Shown one piece after another: positions 1 to 7,930 of a DNA stretch of 63,957 bases. Origin of the DNA: Myxococcus llanfairpwllgwyngyllgogerychwyrndrobwllllantysiliogogogochensis (GTDB taxonomy: Bacteria > Myxococcota > Myxococcia > Myxococcales > Myxococcaceae). The notes under the pieces are model-generated. The model worked only from the letters and a program-made list of their open reading frames with translations. It was not told the origin of the DNA and did no database searches. Location: the NCBI RefSeq assembly GCF_006636215.1, contig NZ_VIFM01000037.1:1-63957 (forward strand). Reading direction: 5' to 3'. Made by a program: the position numbers and the translations under genes. Each line of letters opens with the position of its first letter. The stretch's first letter is position 1.

Positions 1-30
1 GCCCTGCGTAGCACAGCCCACCCTGGCGCC

Positions 31-245
31 GCCTGCCTCGACTCGGGAGGTGGGCGGGCCGGGAAGCGTGAGTCGCGCGCGATTCGGTGAACAGCCCCAG
101 GCTCCGCCTGTCTCGGCTTGGGAGGCGGGCGGGCCGGGAAGCATGAGTCGCGCGCGATTCGGTGAACAGTCCCAGGCTCCGCCTGTCTCGACTTGGGAGA
201 CAGGCGGGCCTGAAAGCATGGACCGCGAGCTACTCGGTGAACAGC
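31..245. repeat. 75-bp tandem repeat, three units, at the 3' end of the kelch gene
   Basis: Three units begin at 31, 106 and 181, an exact 75-bp period. The last unit runs into the final codons of the kelch gene, whose stop codon is at 230-232. Each unit contains a 9-bp stem around a 7-nt loop. The stem is perfect in unit 3 and kept through wobble pairs in units 1 and 2 when read as plus-strand RNA. There are no unique spacers, so this is not CRISPR. Confidence 0.85.
181..205 (-). terminator. hairpin after the kelch gene
   Basis: Perfect inverted repeat GCCTGTCTC / GAGACAGGC with a 7-nt loop, about 25 nt beyond the stop codon of the minus-strand kelch gene. There is no clear T-tract. It is also part of the third 75-bp repeat unit. 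Confidence 0.5.
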
Positions 246-1342
246 TCGCCGGACGAGTACAGCTCCGGCTCCTCCTGGCTGGAGCCTCCCACGACGAGCA
301 CCTTGCCGTTGGTCAACAGCGTGGCCGTATGTCCCTGCGTGGGCGTGTCATTGCCCACGACGGACAACTGCCATGTGGCCGGGTTGAACAGCTCCGTGGT
401 GCCGCCAATCTGGTTGCGCGTCCCGCGCGCGACGAGCACCTTGCCCGACGGAAGCAGCGTCATCGAGTGGTTCCGCCGCCGCTCCTCGGTGGCGTACGAG
501 ACGTACTCCCACTCGTTGTCCTCCGGCCAGAACAGCCACGCGCCGCTCGCGTACTGCCCCGTCTCCTGTCCCGTGGCCAGCACCGCGCCCTGATTCAACA
601 GGAGCGCCGCGTGCCCATAGAAAGCCGGCGGGTCCGACACGCGGCTCCATGCACCCGTGCTCATGTCGTACACCTCCGCCGCGCCAGTGACGCCGTCGTC
701 ATTGATGACCAGCACGTCGCCCGAAGGCAGCAGCGTGGCGCTGACCTTCCCCGCGACGACCGACGTGGAGCCCGTCGCCGTCCACGTCCCCGTCGCCGGG
801 TCGTACAGCTCCGCGCTCTTCAGCGCCGCCGGCCCGAAGCCGCCGAACACCAGCACCTTGCCCGACGCCAGCAGCACCGCCTGATGGGCCCTGCGCGCCG
901 TGCCCAGGCTGCCCGTGGCGCTCCACGTGTTCGCGGTGGGGTTGTACAGCTCCGCGCTCGCCAACGTTCCCGCGCCCAGTCCACCGACGACGAGCACCTG
1001 GCCCGACGCCAGCAACGTCGCCGTGTGGTGTGCTCGCGTCTGGCTCATCGCAGCCGCCGCGCTCCACGTGTTGGTGGCCGTGTCATACGTCTCGGTCGAC
1101 GCCGACACAGTGCCCCAGCCATTGCCGCCCGTGACGAGCACCTTGCCCGACGGCAGTCGCGTCGCCGTGTGAAACGCGCGAATCTGACTCATCGACGCCG
1201 CTTGAGACCAGGGTGAAACCAATGCCGTGCGCGTCTCGGCGCGCGGCGCTTCCGCGAACGCCGTGGAGGCTCCGGCCACCGTCGCCAGTGCTCCACACAG
1301 TCCCAGGCTGATCCACGTCTTCGCTGTGGTTACTCGTGTCAT
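230..1342 (-). CDS. secreted kelch-repeat beta-propeller protein
   Basis: Predicted exported protein of about 370 residues. A signal peptide (hydrophobic core, then an ALA-type cleavage region ending near AFAEA) is followed by six or seven kelch-like repeats. Each repeat has the HTATLLPSGKVLVxGG pattern and a later xELYxPxTxTW segment, as expected for the blades of a propeller. The ATG at 1342 is preferred over an in-frame ATG 33 nt upstream because a GAGGAACGG ribosome site sits just before it. No catalytic residues are visible, so a binding or structural role outside the cytoplasm is inferred. It is divergent from the LysR gene at 1550, which could regulate it. Its 3' end merges into a tandem repeat. 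Confidence 0.85.
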   Translation of the reverse strand: MTRVTTAKTWISLGLCGALATVAGASTAFAEAPRAETRTALVSPWSQAASMSQIRAFHTATRLPSGKVLVTGGNGWGTVSASTETYDTATNTWSAAAAMSQTRAHHTATLLASGQVLVVGGLGAGTLASAELYNPTANTWSATGSLGTARRAHQAVLLASGKVLVFGGFGPAALKSAELYDPATGTWTATGSTSVVAGKVSATLLPSGDVLVINDDGVTGAAEVYDMSTGAWSRVSDPPAFYGHAALLLNQGAVLATGQETGQYASGAWLFWPEDNEWEYVSYATEERRRNHSMTLLPSGKVLVARGTRNQIGGTTELFNPATWQLSVVGNDTPTQGHTATLLTNGKVLVVGGSSQEEPELYSSGELFTE

Positions 1343-1475
1343 CCGTTCCTCGTGGTGATGGGGTGAGGTCCGCATTGTGACGAGAGGGGCCGACGCTCTG
1401 CCCGACCTTCCTCGTCAACATCGCGTGACGACGCGACTTAACAGCCACTGGATTGCACTGGAAATACAGTCTCTG

Positions 1476-1491
1476 GTCCCAGTCCTGGGAC
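1476..1491. promoter_or_regulatory. 7-2-7 inverted repeat between divergent kelch and LysR genes
   Basis: GTCCCAG-TC-CTGGGAC is a perfect dyad in the 207-bp divergent intergenic region, 60 bp before the LysR start. It is a candidate LysR-family operator; this is inferred from position and symmetry only. Confidence 0.4.
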
Positions 1492-1549
1492 TGCGTGCTC
1501 CTTCTCTCCCCGCTGGTCCTACACGGGCCCCCATGGCAGCCTGCGGCGG

Positions 1550-2458
1550 GTGACGGAGCCTCTGTTTGATGACCTGCTGGGCCTCGCGTGCTTCGCGCGC
1601 GTGGTGGAGCACCGCTCGTTCACCCGGGCGGCGGCCGTGCTCGGTGTGTCGAAGTCCGTGGTGAGCGCGCGCGTCTCACGGCTGGAGTCCCGGGTGGGGC
1701 AGCGGTTGCTCATCCGCACCACCCGCAAGCTCTCCGTCACCGACGCGGGCCTGGGTGTGTACGCCCATTGCGCGCGACTGCTCCAGGAGGCGAGTGCCGC
1801 CACGCGCGGGGCCTCGGACGCGGGCCGAGGCACGCTGCGCATCAATGCGCCCATCAGCTTCGCGCAGATGTACCTCGCTGGCCCGCTGGCCCGTTTCCTC
1901 GCCGCGCATCCGGGCACGTCGGTGGAGGTCATGCTGAGCGACAGGCTCGTCGACCTTGTCGAGGACCGGGTGGATGTCGCCCTGCGAATCACTCGGTTGC
2001 GCGACTCCAGTCTCGTGGCGCGGAAGCTCGCCACCACCGCGCTGTGCGTCTGCGCTTCACCTGCCTACCTGAAGCGCCGGGGCACCCCCGAGCATCCCGA
2101 GGACCTGCTGCGCCACGACTGTCTGCGCTACCTGCACCTGCGCGCGGAGGTCGAGTGGCGCTTCTACGGCCCCAAGGGACGCATCCCCGTGCCCGTCCCC
2201 GTGTCGGGCCCGCTGTCCGCCGCCAACGGGACGCTGCTGCGCGAGGCCGTGGCTCACGGCATCGGTCTCGCCGTGCTGCCTCGCTTCATGGTGGACGAGG
2301 ACCTGCGCTCCGGCCGGCTCGTCACCGTCCTGGACCGCTTCGCTCCCAGGCCCGTCGGCATCCACGCAGTCCACGCGGCGGGCCGCTCCCCGCCACCGCT
2401 CGTCCGGGCCCTGCTCGACGTGCTGGCCTCCGAGTTCCGCTCCGCTCGTTGGGACTGA
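1550..2458 (+). CDS. LysR-family transcriptional regulator
   Basis: 302-residue DNA-binding regulator of normal LysR length. Residues about 5-62 form the winged helix-turn-helix (FARVVEHRSFTRAAAVLGVSKSVVSARVSRLE), and about 90-295 form the two-lobed effector-binding domain. The single-domain substrate half and the ...RLLIRTTRKLSVTDAG linker resemble the AaeR/DsdC-like branch common in proteobacteria. The start is a GTG. The gene is divergent from the kelch gene, and DoxX lies downstream after a repeat array; either could be a target, but no effector can be named. The last codons (LASEFRSARWD) are the first copy of a 64-bp tandem repeat that continues past the stop. Confidence 0.9.
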   Translation: MTEPLFDDLLGLACFARVVEHRSFTRAAAVLGVSKSVVSARVSRLESRVGQRLLIRTTRKLSVTDAGLGVYAHCARLLQEASAATRGASDAGRGTLRINAPISFAQMYLAGPLARFLAAHPGTSVEVMLSDRLVDLVEDRVDVALRITRLRDSSLVARKLATTALCVCASPAYLKRRGTPEHPEDLLRHDCLRYLHLRAEVEWRFYGPKGRIPVPVPVSGPLSAANGTLLREAVAHGIGLAVLPRFMVDEDLRSGRLVTVLDRFAPRPVGIHAVHAAGRSPPPLVRALLDVLASEFRSARWD

Positions 2459-2719
2459 ACTCGACGCGCGCGTGGCCCTCGACACGGTAGCCTCTGAGTT
2501 CCGCTCTGCTCGGTTGGAGTGAACTCGACCCGCGCGTGGACCTCGACGCGCTGGCCTCCGAGTTCCGCTCCGCCCGCCGGGCCTGGGCTCGACCCGCGCG
2601 CGGACCTCGACGCGCTGGCCTCCGAGTCCCGCTCCGCCCGCAAGGATTGAGCGCGACCCGCGCGTGGACCTCGACGCGCTGGCCTCCGAGTTCCGCTCCG
2701 CTCGTTGAATCGGAACTCG
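2420..2719. repeat. 64-bp tandem repeat grown from the LysR 3' end
   Basis: The GAGTTCCGCTC core recurs at 2432, 2496, 2560, 2624 and 2688, an exact 64-bp period. The first copy lies inside the LysR coding sequence and the other four fill the gap before DoxX. Most units pair GAGTTC with a GAACTC or wobble-compatible GGGCTC 20-25 nt later. Nothing else was seen in the 377-bp gap apart from the DoxX ribosome site. Confidence 0.9.
2687..2719 (+). terminator. hairpin in the last 64-bp unit
   Basis: CGAGTTCCG (2687-2695) pairs perfectly with CGGAACTCG (2711-2719). It lies downstream of the LysR gene and could terminate it. There is no T-tract. Confidence 0.4.
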
Positions 2720-2835
2720 CCTCCGCGCGGATTGTCCTGCCACCAGAACAATTCGTTCGCGAGGCTGACCTTCCGCCGCGCCCGCGAGGCGCGCATTTCA
2801 TGCGGCGTACCTCCACCACTCCAGGAGCCGCCTTC

Positions 2836-3291
2836 ATGCGTCGCAGCGATTCGCTTCCTTCCTCTTCCGAACTGGCCGCCACCGTGCTCCGTGTAGCACT
2901 GGGCGCCGTCTTCCTCGCGCACGCGGGAGCCAAGGCGTTCATCTTCACGCTCGACGGCACCGCCCGCTTCTTCGAGGCCCATGGCTTCCCTGGCTGGACG
3001 GCCGGGCCCGTGTTCGCGGCGGAGCTGCTCGGCGGCCTCGCGTTGCTCGCGGGGTTTCGCGTCCGATGGGTGGCGCTCGCGCTGCTCCCGGTGATGCTCG
3101 GCGCGCTCAAGTCTCACCTCTCCCTGGGTTGGATGTTCACCAACGAGGGCGGAGGCTGGGAGTACGTCGCGTTCCTCATCCTGTCACTCATCGCCCAGGC
3201 CCTGCTGGGCAATGGTGCGTTCGCGGTGGACGGCCTCCTGTCGCGCAAGAGCGCCGCTCAGGGCTCGGCCGCCCAGACCTCGACTTCGTGA
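2836..3291 (+). CDS. DoxX-family membrane protein
   Basis: 151-residue integral membrane protein with four hydrophobic segments. The start contains the DoxX pattern LRVALGAVFLAHAGAKAF, then FFEAHGFPG and AELLGGLALLAGF. DoxX/DoxD-like proteins act in the inner membrane, and some members support redox or oxidative-stress functions; no substrate can be assigned here. The ATG at 2836 follows AGGAG with 8-nt spacing. An upstream in-frame extension runs through the repeat array and is rejected. Its 3' end overlaps the convergent pncB gene by 34 bp. Confidence 0.85.
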   Translation: MRRSDSLPSSSELAATVLRVALGAVFLAHAGAKAFIFTLDGTARFFEAHGFPGWTAGPVFAAELLGGLALLAGFRVRWVALALLPVMLGALKSHLSLGWMFTNEGGGWEYVAFLILSLIAQALLGNGAFAVDGLLSRKSAAQGSAAQTSTS

Positions 3292-4598
3292 GCCCGTGCC
3301 CTCGCGAGCCCGTCGCCGATGACGACGGAGTAGGGCGGTCTCGCGGGCTCCAGGGCGCGTACCTCGGCGGGGAGTCGGGCCAGCTCCCGCCGCGCGTGCT
3401 GGCGGACCTCCTCCAGCGACGGTGTGGCTCCGGGCAGGCGCTGCCCCGCTCGCATCACCGGACGCAGCAGGGGATGTCCACGCGCGACGTCTCCGCGCCG
3501 CACGAGCAGGTCCCTTCTCGCCACGCCGTCCTCCTCCTGGCGATACACCTGCTTCGCCCCGGGCAGCAGCACCTTGCCCGCGGACAGCTTCACGCGGCCC
3601 TTGCCCGCGTACTCCACCAGCTTGTAGGCCATGTCCAATGAGGGCGCGTCCGCGGACACCCCCATCGCCGTGCCCACGCCAAACCCATCCAGCGGCGCAC
3701 CCCGCGCGAGCAGTCCCGCCACAGCGTCCTCATCCAGCCCACCACTTCCAATCAGCCGCACGCGCTCCAGACCCGCTTCATCCAACAGCTCGCGCGCCGC
3801 CAGCGACAACGCCAGCAGGTCGCCCGAGTCCAGGCGCAACGCCCGCACGCGGAAGTCCTCGCCCAGCTCCCTCGCCAGTCGAATCGCGTGCTGCACGCCG
3901 CGCAGCGTGTCGTAGGTGTCCACCAACAGGGTCGCGTCGGGATAGACGCGGGTGAAGGCTCGGAAGGCCTCCAGCTCGTCCTCATGCGATTGCACGTAGC
4001 TGTGCGCCATCGTGCCCGACAGCGGAATCCCATACCGCTTTCCCGCGAGCACGTTGGACGTGGAGTCCACACCCGCCAGGTACGTCGCGCGAGCGACCTT
4101 CATCCCCGCATCCGTTCCGTGGATGCGCCGCAGCCCGAACTCCATCACCGGGCGTCCCGCCGCCGCCGTCACCACGCGCGACGCCTTGGAGGCCGCGAGC
4201 GTCTGGAGGTGCACCTGGTTGAGCAGGTACGTCTCCACCAACTGGGCCTCCGGCAGCGGCGCGCGCACTTCCAGCAACGGCTCCTGGCCGAAGACCGGAG
4301 TGCCTTCAGGCATCGCGTCCACATCGCCACTGAAACGGAAGCGCTCCAGCCACCCGAGCAGCCGGTCCGAGAAGCGCCCCTGTGACGCCAACCACTCCAG
4401 GTCCTCCGCGCGGAAGCGCAGGTGCTCCAACGTGTCGAGCACGTCCTCCAGGCCCGCCGCCAGCAGGTAGTTGCGCCTCGCCGGAAGCCCACGCACGAAG
4501 AGGCTGAAGACCGCCTCGTCCCACTGGCCCTCGGCGAGATACGCCTCCGTCATCGTGAGCTGGTAGAGGTCCGTCAGCAGCGCGGCCTCGGGCTCCAT
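3258..4598 (-). CDS. pncB: nicotinate phosphoribosyltransferase
   Basis: 446 residues, close to the usual length. It joins nicotinate and PRPP, with ATP, to give nicotinate mononucleotide, the entry step of NAD salvage. The N-terminus LLTDLYQLTMTEAY is typical, and the active-site histidine lies in SGTMAHSY. The phosphate-binding DSGDL and GFGVGTAMGVS segments follow in order. The ATG at 4598 follows GGAGGAG. It is probably co-transcribed with the thioredoxin gene 40 bp upstream. It is convergent with DoxX, overlapping it by 34 bp. Confidence 0.92.
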   Translation of the reverse strand: MEPEAALLTDLYQLTMTEAYLAEGQWDEAVFSLFVRGLPARRNYLLAAGLEDVLDTLEHLRFRAEDLEWLASQGRFSDRLLGWLERFRFSGDVDAMPEGTPVFGQEPLLEVRAPLPEAQLVETYLLNQVHLQTLAASKASRVVTAAAGRPVMEFGLRRIHGTDAGMKVARATYLAGVDSTSNVLAGKRYGIPLSGTMAHSYVQSHEDELEAFRAFTRVYPDATLLVDTYDTLRGVQHAIRLARELGEDFRVRALRLDSGDLLALSLAARELLDEAGLERVRLIGSGGLDEDAVAGLLARGAPLDGFGVGTAMGVSADAPSLDMAYKLVEYAGKGRVKLSAGKVLLPGAKQVYRQEEDGVARRDLLVRRGDVARGHPLLRPVMRAGQRLPGATPSLEEVRQHARRELARLPAEVRALEPARPPYSVVIGDGLARARAHEVEVWAAEP

Positions 4599-4638
4599 GG
4601 CTGGTCTCCTCCTTCCGCGAGCGCGCTGTGCGCGGGAC

Positions 4639-5091
4639 TCAGGCCGTGGCCCCCGTGCCCGGCGGGCCCACCGTGGCGCTCGATACCCACCGCTCCATCT
4701 CCGGCCTGGGCAACACGCCACTGCGCCGCGCCACCTCGCGCCCACCGGAGAAGACGATGAAGGTCGGGATGCCTTGCACGCCGAGGGCGCTCGCGGGACG
4801 CGGGTGCTGCTCCGTGTTCAGCTTGAGCACCAGCAGCTGTCCCGCCTTCGCGCGGCCCACCTCATCCAGGATGGGGCCCGCCACGCGACAGGGCGCGCAC
4901 CACGGCGCCCACAGGTCCAGGAGGATGGGCACGGGAGAGCCGAGCACGGCGCGGTCCAGGCCCTCGCCATCCACCTCCTGCGGCGCGCCCGACAGGTCCA
5001 GCGCTCGGTGGCAGCGGCCACACTCCGGTGCCCCTGAAGGACGGGGCTCTCGTACGCGATTGAACGCACCACAGGCTGCACAACGGAACAT
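4639..5091 (-). CDS. trxC: thioredoxin with N-terminal zinc ribbon
   Basis: 150 residues. Cys4/Cys7 and Cys24/Cys27 form a zinc ribbon ahead of a thioredoxin fold, as in thioredoxin-2. The redox site is WCAPC at 64-68 (the common form is WCGPC), and the cis-proline loop is GIPTF. It reduces protein disulfides in the cytoplasm, and the ribbon in this family is linked to oxidative stress. GGAGGCGTC precedes the ATG. It is first of a two-gene unit with pncB, coupling redox control and NAD salvage by position only. Confidence 0.88.
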   Translation of the reverse strand: MFRCAACGAFNRVREPRPSGAPECGRCHRALDLSGAPQEVDGEGLDRAVLGSPVPILLDLWAPWCAPCRVAGPILDEVGRAKAGQLLVLKLNTEQHPRPASALGVQGIPTFIVFSGGREVARRSGVLPRPEMERWVSSATVGPPGTGATA

Positions 5092-5289
5092 GACGCCTCC
5101 TCGGAGCCTCTCGTTCGAAAAGGTAGGCCGTGTCGGCTCCGGACGCGGCTCGCGCGACGTGCTTCTAACGGCGCACCCGCCCGGTCGCCAGCCCCTGGGG
5201 CATCCGTGGCTTTTGCGCCCACCCCAGGACGTGTGCAGCTTTTGCGCGGTCCCTCGCCTCGCTCACCCGAGGGCGTGCGTGGTGTGAGC

Positions 5290-5303
5290 GTTGCAATGGC
5301 AAC
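5290..5303. promoter_or_regulatory. GTTGC-AATG-GCAAC dyad upstream of the dehydrogenase
   Basis: A perfect 5-4-5 inverted repeat 46 bp before the start at 5349. The same 257-bp gap has a direct repeat GCTTTTGCGC at about 5209 and 5238. Both are possible regulator sites; neither is assigned to a protein. Confidence 0.3.
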
Positions 5304-5348
5304 CGACCGGACGCGGCGGGCACACGGCCTGTCGGCGGGAGAGCAGGC

Positions 5349-6362
5349 ATGCGGCTGGCCGTCTTCGACACCCATCGCTATGACCGGAGCGCGTTGGAGG
5401 ACGCCAACGCGGAGTTCGGCCATTCGCTGACGTTCCTGGAGCCTCGGCTGACGCTCCAGACGGCGCGCCTGGCGGAGGGCTTCCATGCGGTGTGCTCGTT
5501 CGTCAACGACCGCCTGGATGCGCCCACGCTGGAGGTGCTGCGAGCGGGCGGCGTGCGCCTCGTGGCCACGCGCTCCGCGGGCTACAACCACATCGACCTG
5601 GAAGCCGCGCGGCGGCTGGACGTGCGGGTGACTCGCGTGCCGGAGTACTCGCCGCACGCGGTGGCCGAACATGCCGTGACGCTGGTGCTCTCCCTCAACC
5701 GCCACATCCCCCGGGCCTTCGCGCGCGTGCGCGACTGGAACTTCTCGCTGGATGGGCTGGTGGGCTTCGACCTCGCGGGCAAGACGGTGGGCGTGGTGGG
5801 CACGGGCCGTATCGGCCGCGTGGCCGCGCGCATCTTCCGGGGCTTCGGCTGCGACATCGTCTGTTTCGACGCCGCGCCCGATGAGGAGTTCGCCCGGGAC
5901 GTGGGCGCGCGCTACGTGTCGCTGGAGGAGCTGTACTCGGCCTCCGATGTCATCTCGCTCCACGTGCCGCTCACGCCGGGCACGCGGCACATGGTCGACG
6001 CGAAGGCGCTGACGCGGATGAAGCGCGGCGTGGTGCTCGTCAACACGGGCCGGGGCGCGCTCATCGACAGCCGAGCGCTCATCGACGCGCTCAAGTCCGG
6101 CCACATCGGCGCGGCGGGCCTGGACGTGTACGAGGAGGAGGAAGGCATCTTCTTCCAGGACCTCTCCGGCCAGGTGCTCCAGGACGACGTGCTGGCGCGC
6201 CTGCTTACCTTTCCCAATGTCCTCGTGACGTCGCACCAGGCCTTCCTCACGCGGGAGGCGCTGGTGAGCATTGCCCGCACCACGCTTTCGAGCGTCCGGG
6301 CCTTCGAGCATGGCGAGCCCCTGGTGCACGAGGTGCGCGTCGAGCAGGTGCGGCCCGCCTGA
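5349..6362 (+). CDS. D-2-hydroxyacid dehydrogenase, D-lactate dehydrogenase-like
   Basis: 337 residues. It reduces a 2-ketoacid to a D-2-hydroxyacid with NADH; pyruvate/D-lactate is the likely pair because the overall layout matches LdhA-type enzymes. The Rossmann GTGRIG is at 151-156, the catalytic Arg in VNTGRG (235), a Glu in the DVYEEEEG segment, and the catalytic His in SHQAF (296). FxxxGYNHID near 80 is the usual family block. Cytoplasmic. It is followed 100 bp later by a stress-protein gene, which may mean a shared response to low oxygen or starvation. Substrate specificity cannot be read from sequence alone. Confidence 0.85.
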   Translation: MRLAVFDTHRYDRSALEDANAEFGHSLTFLEPRLTLQTARLAEGFHAVCSFVNDRLDAPTLEVLRAGGVRLVATRSAGYNHIDLEAARRLDVRVTRVPEYSPHAVAEHAVTLVLSLNRHIPRAFARVRDWNFSLDGLVGFDLAGKTVGVVGTGRIGRVAARIFRGFGCDIVCFDAAPDEEFARDVGARYVSLEELYSASDVISLHVPLTPGTRHMVDAKALTRMKRGVVLVNTGRGALIDSRALIDALKSGHIGAAGLDVYEEEEGIFFQDLSGQVLQDDVLARLLTFPNVLVTSHQAFLTREALVSIARTTLSSVRAFEHGEPLVHEVRVEQVRPA

Positions 6363-6466
6363 GGATGAAGGCGGAGCGCATGAGCAGGGCGGATGGGCAT
6401 GACGCCCGTCCGACAGGGCTCCCAAGGGAGCCGCCGAGCCGTGTCCGACTCGGGGAGGAACCACGC

Positions 6467-7756
6467 ATGTCCATCGTCTGCGCCACCAACTTCTCCGACG
6501 CCGCGCGCCGCGCCAGTGACCTCGCCGCCGAGCTGGCTCGGAAGGCGGACGTGCCGTTGTACCTGGTGCACGTGCTCAATCCCAACTCCGCGCGTGCCTT
6601 CGGCAAGGCGCTGCTCCAGGCGGCCGAGGCCGCGCTGGGAGATGAGGTCCGCCGACTGACGAAGTCAGGCGCCCGGGTGGAGCAGGAGCTGCGCACCGGC
6701 GAGGCGTCGGCGGAGGTGGCGGAGGTGGCTCGCCAGCGCGCGGCCACGCTGGTGGTGACGGCGCCCCCGACGCAGGAAGCGCCGTTCCTGGGCGTCGGCG
6801 GGACGGTGGACCGGCTGGCGCAGTCGCTGGAGGTGCCGCTGCTGGCGGTCCGCGACGCGGAGGTGATGGAGGCGTGGGTTCAGGGCAGGCGCGCCCTGCG
6901 CGTGGTGCTCGGCGTGGACCGCTCGATTCCCTTCGAGGCCGCGCGGGAGTGGGTGCGCGGGCTGCGTGCGTGGGGACCGGTGGAGGTGGTGGGCGCGCGC
7001 GTGGTGTGGCCGGATGAGGAGTACCGGCGCCTGGGGTTGTCGCGCCCGCTGGAGCTCGCGGAGATGACGCCGGAGCTGCGCGCGGTGCTGGACAGGGAGA
7101 CCGAGGCGTTGATGGCGCCGCTGGCCTCGGGAGGCGCGCCGCCGCGCACCGTGCTGGAGCCCTCGCTGGGGCGCATCGCGGACCACCTGGTGGAGCTGGC
7201 CGAGCGGGAGCGCGCGGACCTGCTGGTGGTGGGGACACATCACCGGCGTGCGCTCGGGAAGATGTGGAGCGTGTCGCATCACGCGCTTCGGCTGGCGCGA
7301 ATCTCCGTGGCGTGTGTGTCCTCGCGCGCGGTGCCGACGGGCGTGGACGCGCCGCTGCCCTCGTTCCGCGACGTGTTGGTGGCCACCGACTTCTCGGAGA
7401 CGGGCAACCGCGCGGTGGCGCACGCCTTCGGCCTGGTGGCTCCGGGCGGCACGGTGCATCTGCTCCACGTCGCGGAGGCGGGACAGTCGGTGGAGACCGA
7501 GCGACGGCGACTGGAGGCGCTGGTGCCTCGCGAGGCCGAGGCCACGGGACGTCACGCGCGGGTGGAGGTCGTCACCGGGAGCAAGGACGTGGTGACGGCG
7601 CTGGCCCAGGCGGCGGAGCGGCTCTGCGTGGACGCGCTCGTGCTCGGGACGCATGGGCGCACGGGGCTGAAGCGCGCGGTGCTCGGCTCGGTGACGCAGG
7701 CCGTCCTCGCTCGCACCGAGCGGCCCGTGCTGCTGGTGCGTCCACCCACGGTGTGA
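6467..7756 (+). CDS. triple-domain universal stress protein
   Basis: 429 residues, against 140-300 for common one- and two-domain members. Three UspA-like units are visible at about 1-135, 140-290 and 300-429. Only the third keeps the complete ATP-binding signature G-x2-G-x9-G-S (GTHGRTG...LGS). The second has GTHHRRALGKMWSVS, with the first glycine replaced, and the first has none. ATP binding is therefore predicted for the last unit alone. The start ATG at 6467 follows GGGGAGGAA. Family members promote survival under stress, often by binding ATP or partner proteins. It probably shares a transcript with the dehydrogenase upstream. Confidence 0.87.
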   Translation: MSIVCATNFSDAARRASDLAAELARKADVPLYLVHVLNPNSARAFGKALLQAAEAALGDEVRRLTKSGARVEQELRTGEASAEVAEVARQRAATLVVTAPPTQEAPFLGVGGTVDRLAQSLEVPLLAVRDAEVMEAWVQGRRALRVVLGVDRSIPFEAAREWVRGLRAWGPVEVVGARVVWPDEEYRRLGLSRPLELAEMTPELRAVLDRETEALMAPLASGGAPPRTVLEPSLGRIADHLVELAERERADLLVVGTHHRRALGKMWSVSHHALRLARISVACVSSRAVPTGVDAPLPSFRDVLVATDFSETGNRAVAHAFGLVAPGGTVHLLHVAEAGQSVETERRRLEALVPREAEATGRHARVEVVTGSKDVVTALAQAAERLCVDALVLGTHGRTGLKRAVLGSVTQAVLARTERPVLLVRPPTV

Positions 7757-7815
7757 GGGGCCGCGCGTGTGACAGCCTCAAACACATGTCACGATAGCGG
7801 CGCTGGAGGGCATGA

Positions 7816-7911
7816 AGGGCCCCGGTGTCATCACGAGCGCTTCACAGACGCGCCCGAGGAACCCAGACTCCGGCGACGCAGCTCCAGAAGCTTCTGACTC
7901 AAGGCGAATGA
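7816..7911 (+). pseudogene. possible remnant of an AHH-type toxin C-terminus
   Basis: Between a stop at 7813 and a TGA at 7909-7911, one frame reads TPATQLQKLLTQGE at its end. This resembles the closing TPGTxLNxLVT motif of AHH-domain nuclease toxins. It ends 19 bp before the Imm11 start, where such toxins usually end. There is no start codon with a ribosome site and the upstream frame is broken, so at most a stub remains. The match is short and from memory. Confidence 0.3.
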
Positions 7912-7930
7912 GGTCGTAGGGGTGTCCACG

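Noticed and set aside
50..1216. A 388-codon plus-strand open frame through the first repeat and the kelch gene
   Set aside because: It is opposite a well-supported kelch gene, has arginine-rich composition typical of an antisense frame in GC-rich DNA, and has no domain.
2420..2719. CRISPR-like array
   Set aside because: Units are contiguous copies of one sequence without unique spacers.
3258..3291. DoxX/pncB overlap as a misassembly or fused gene
   Set aside because: Both reading frames are intact and convergent; a 34-bp tail-to-tail overlap is ordinary.
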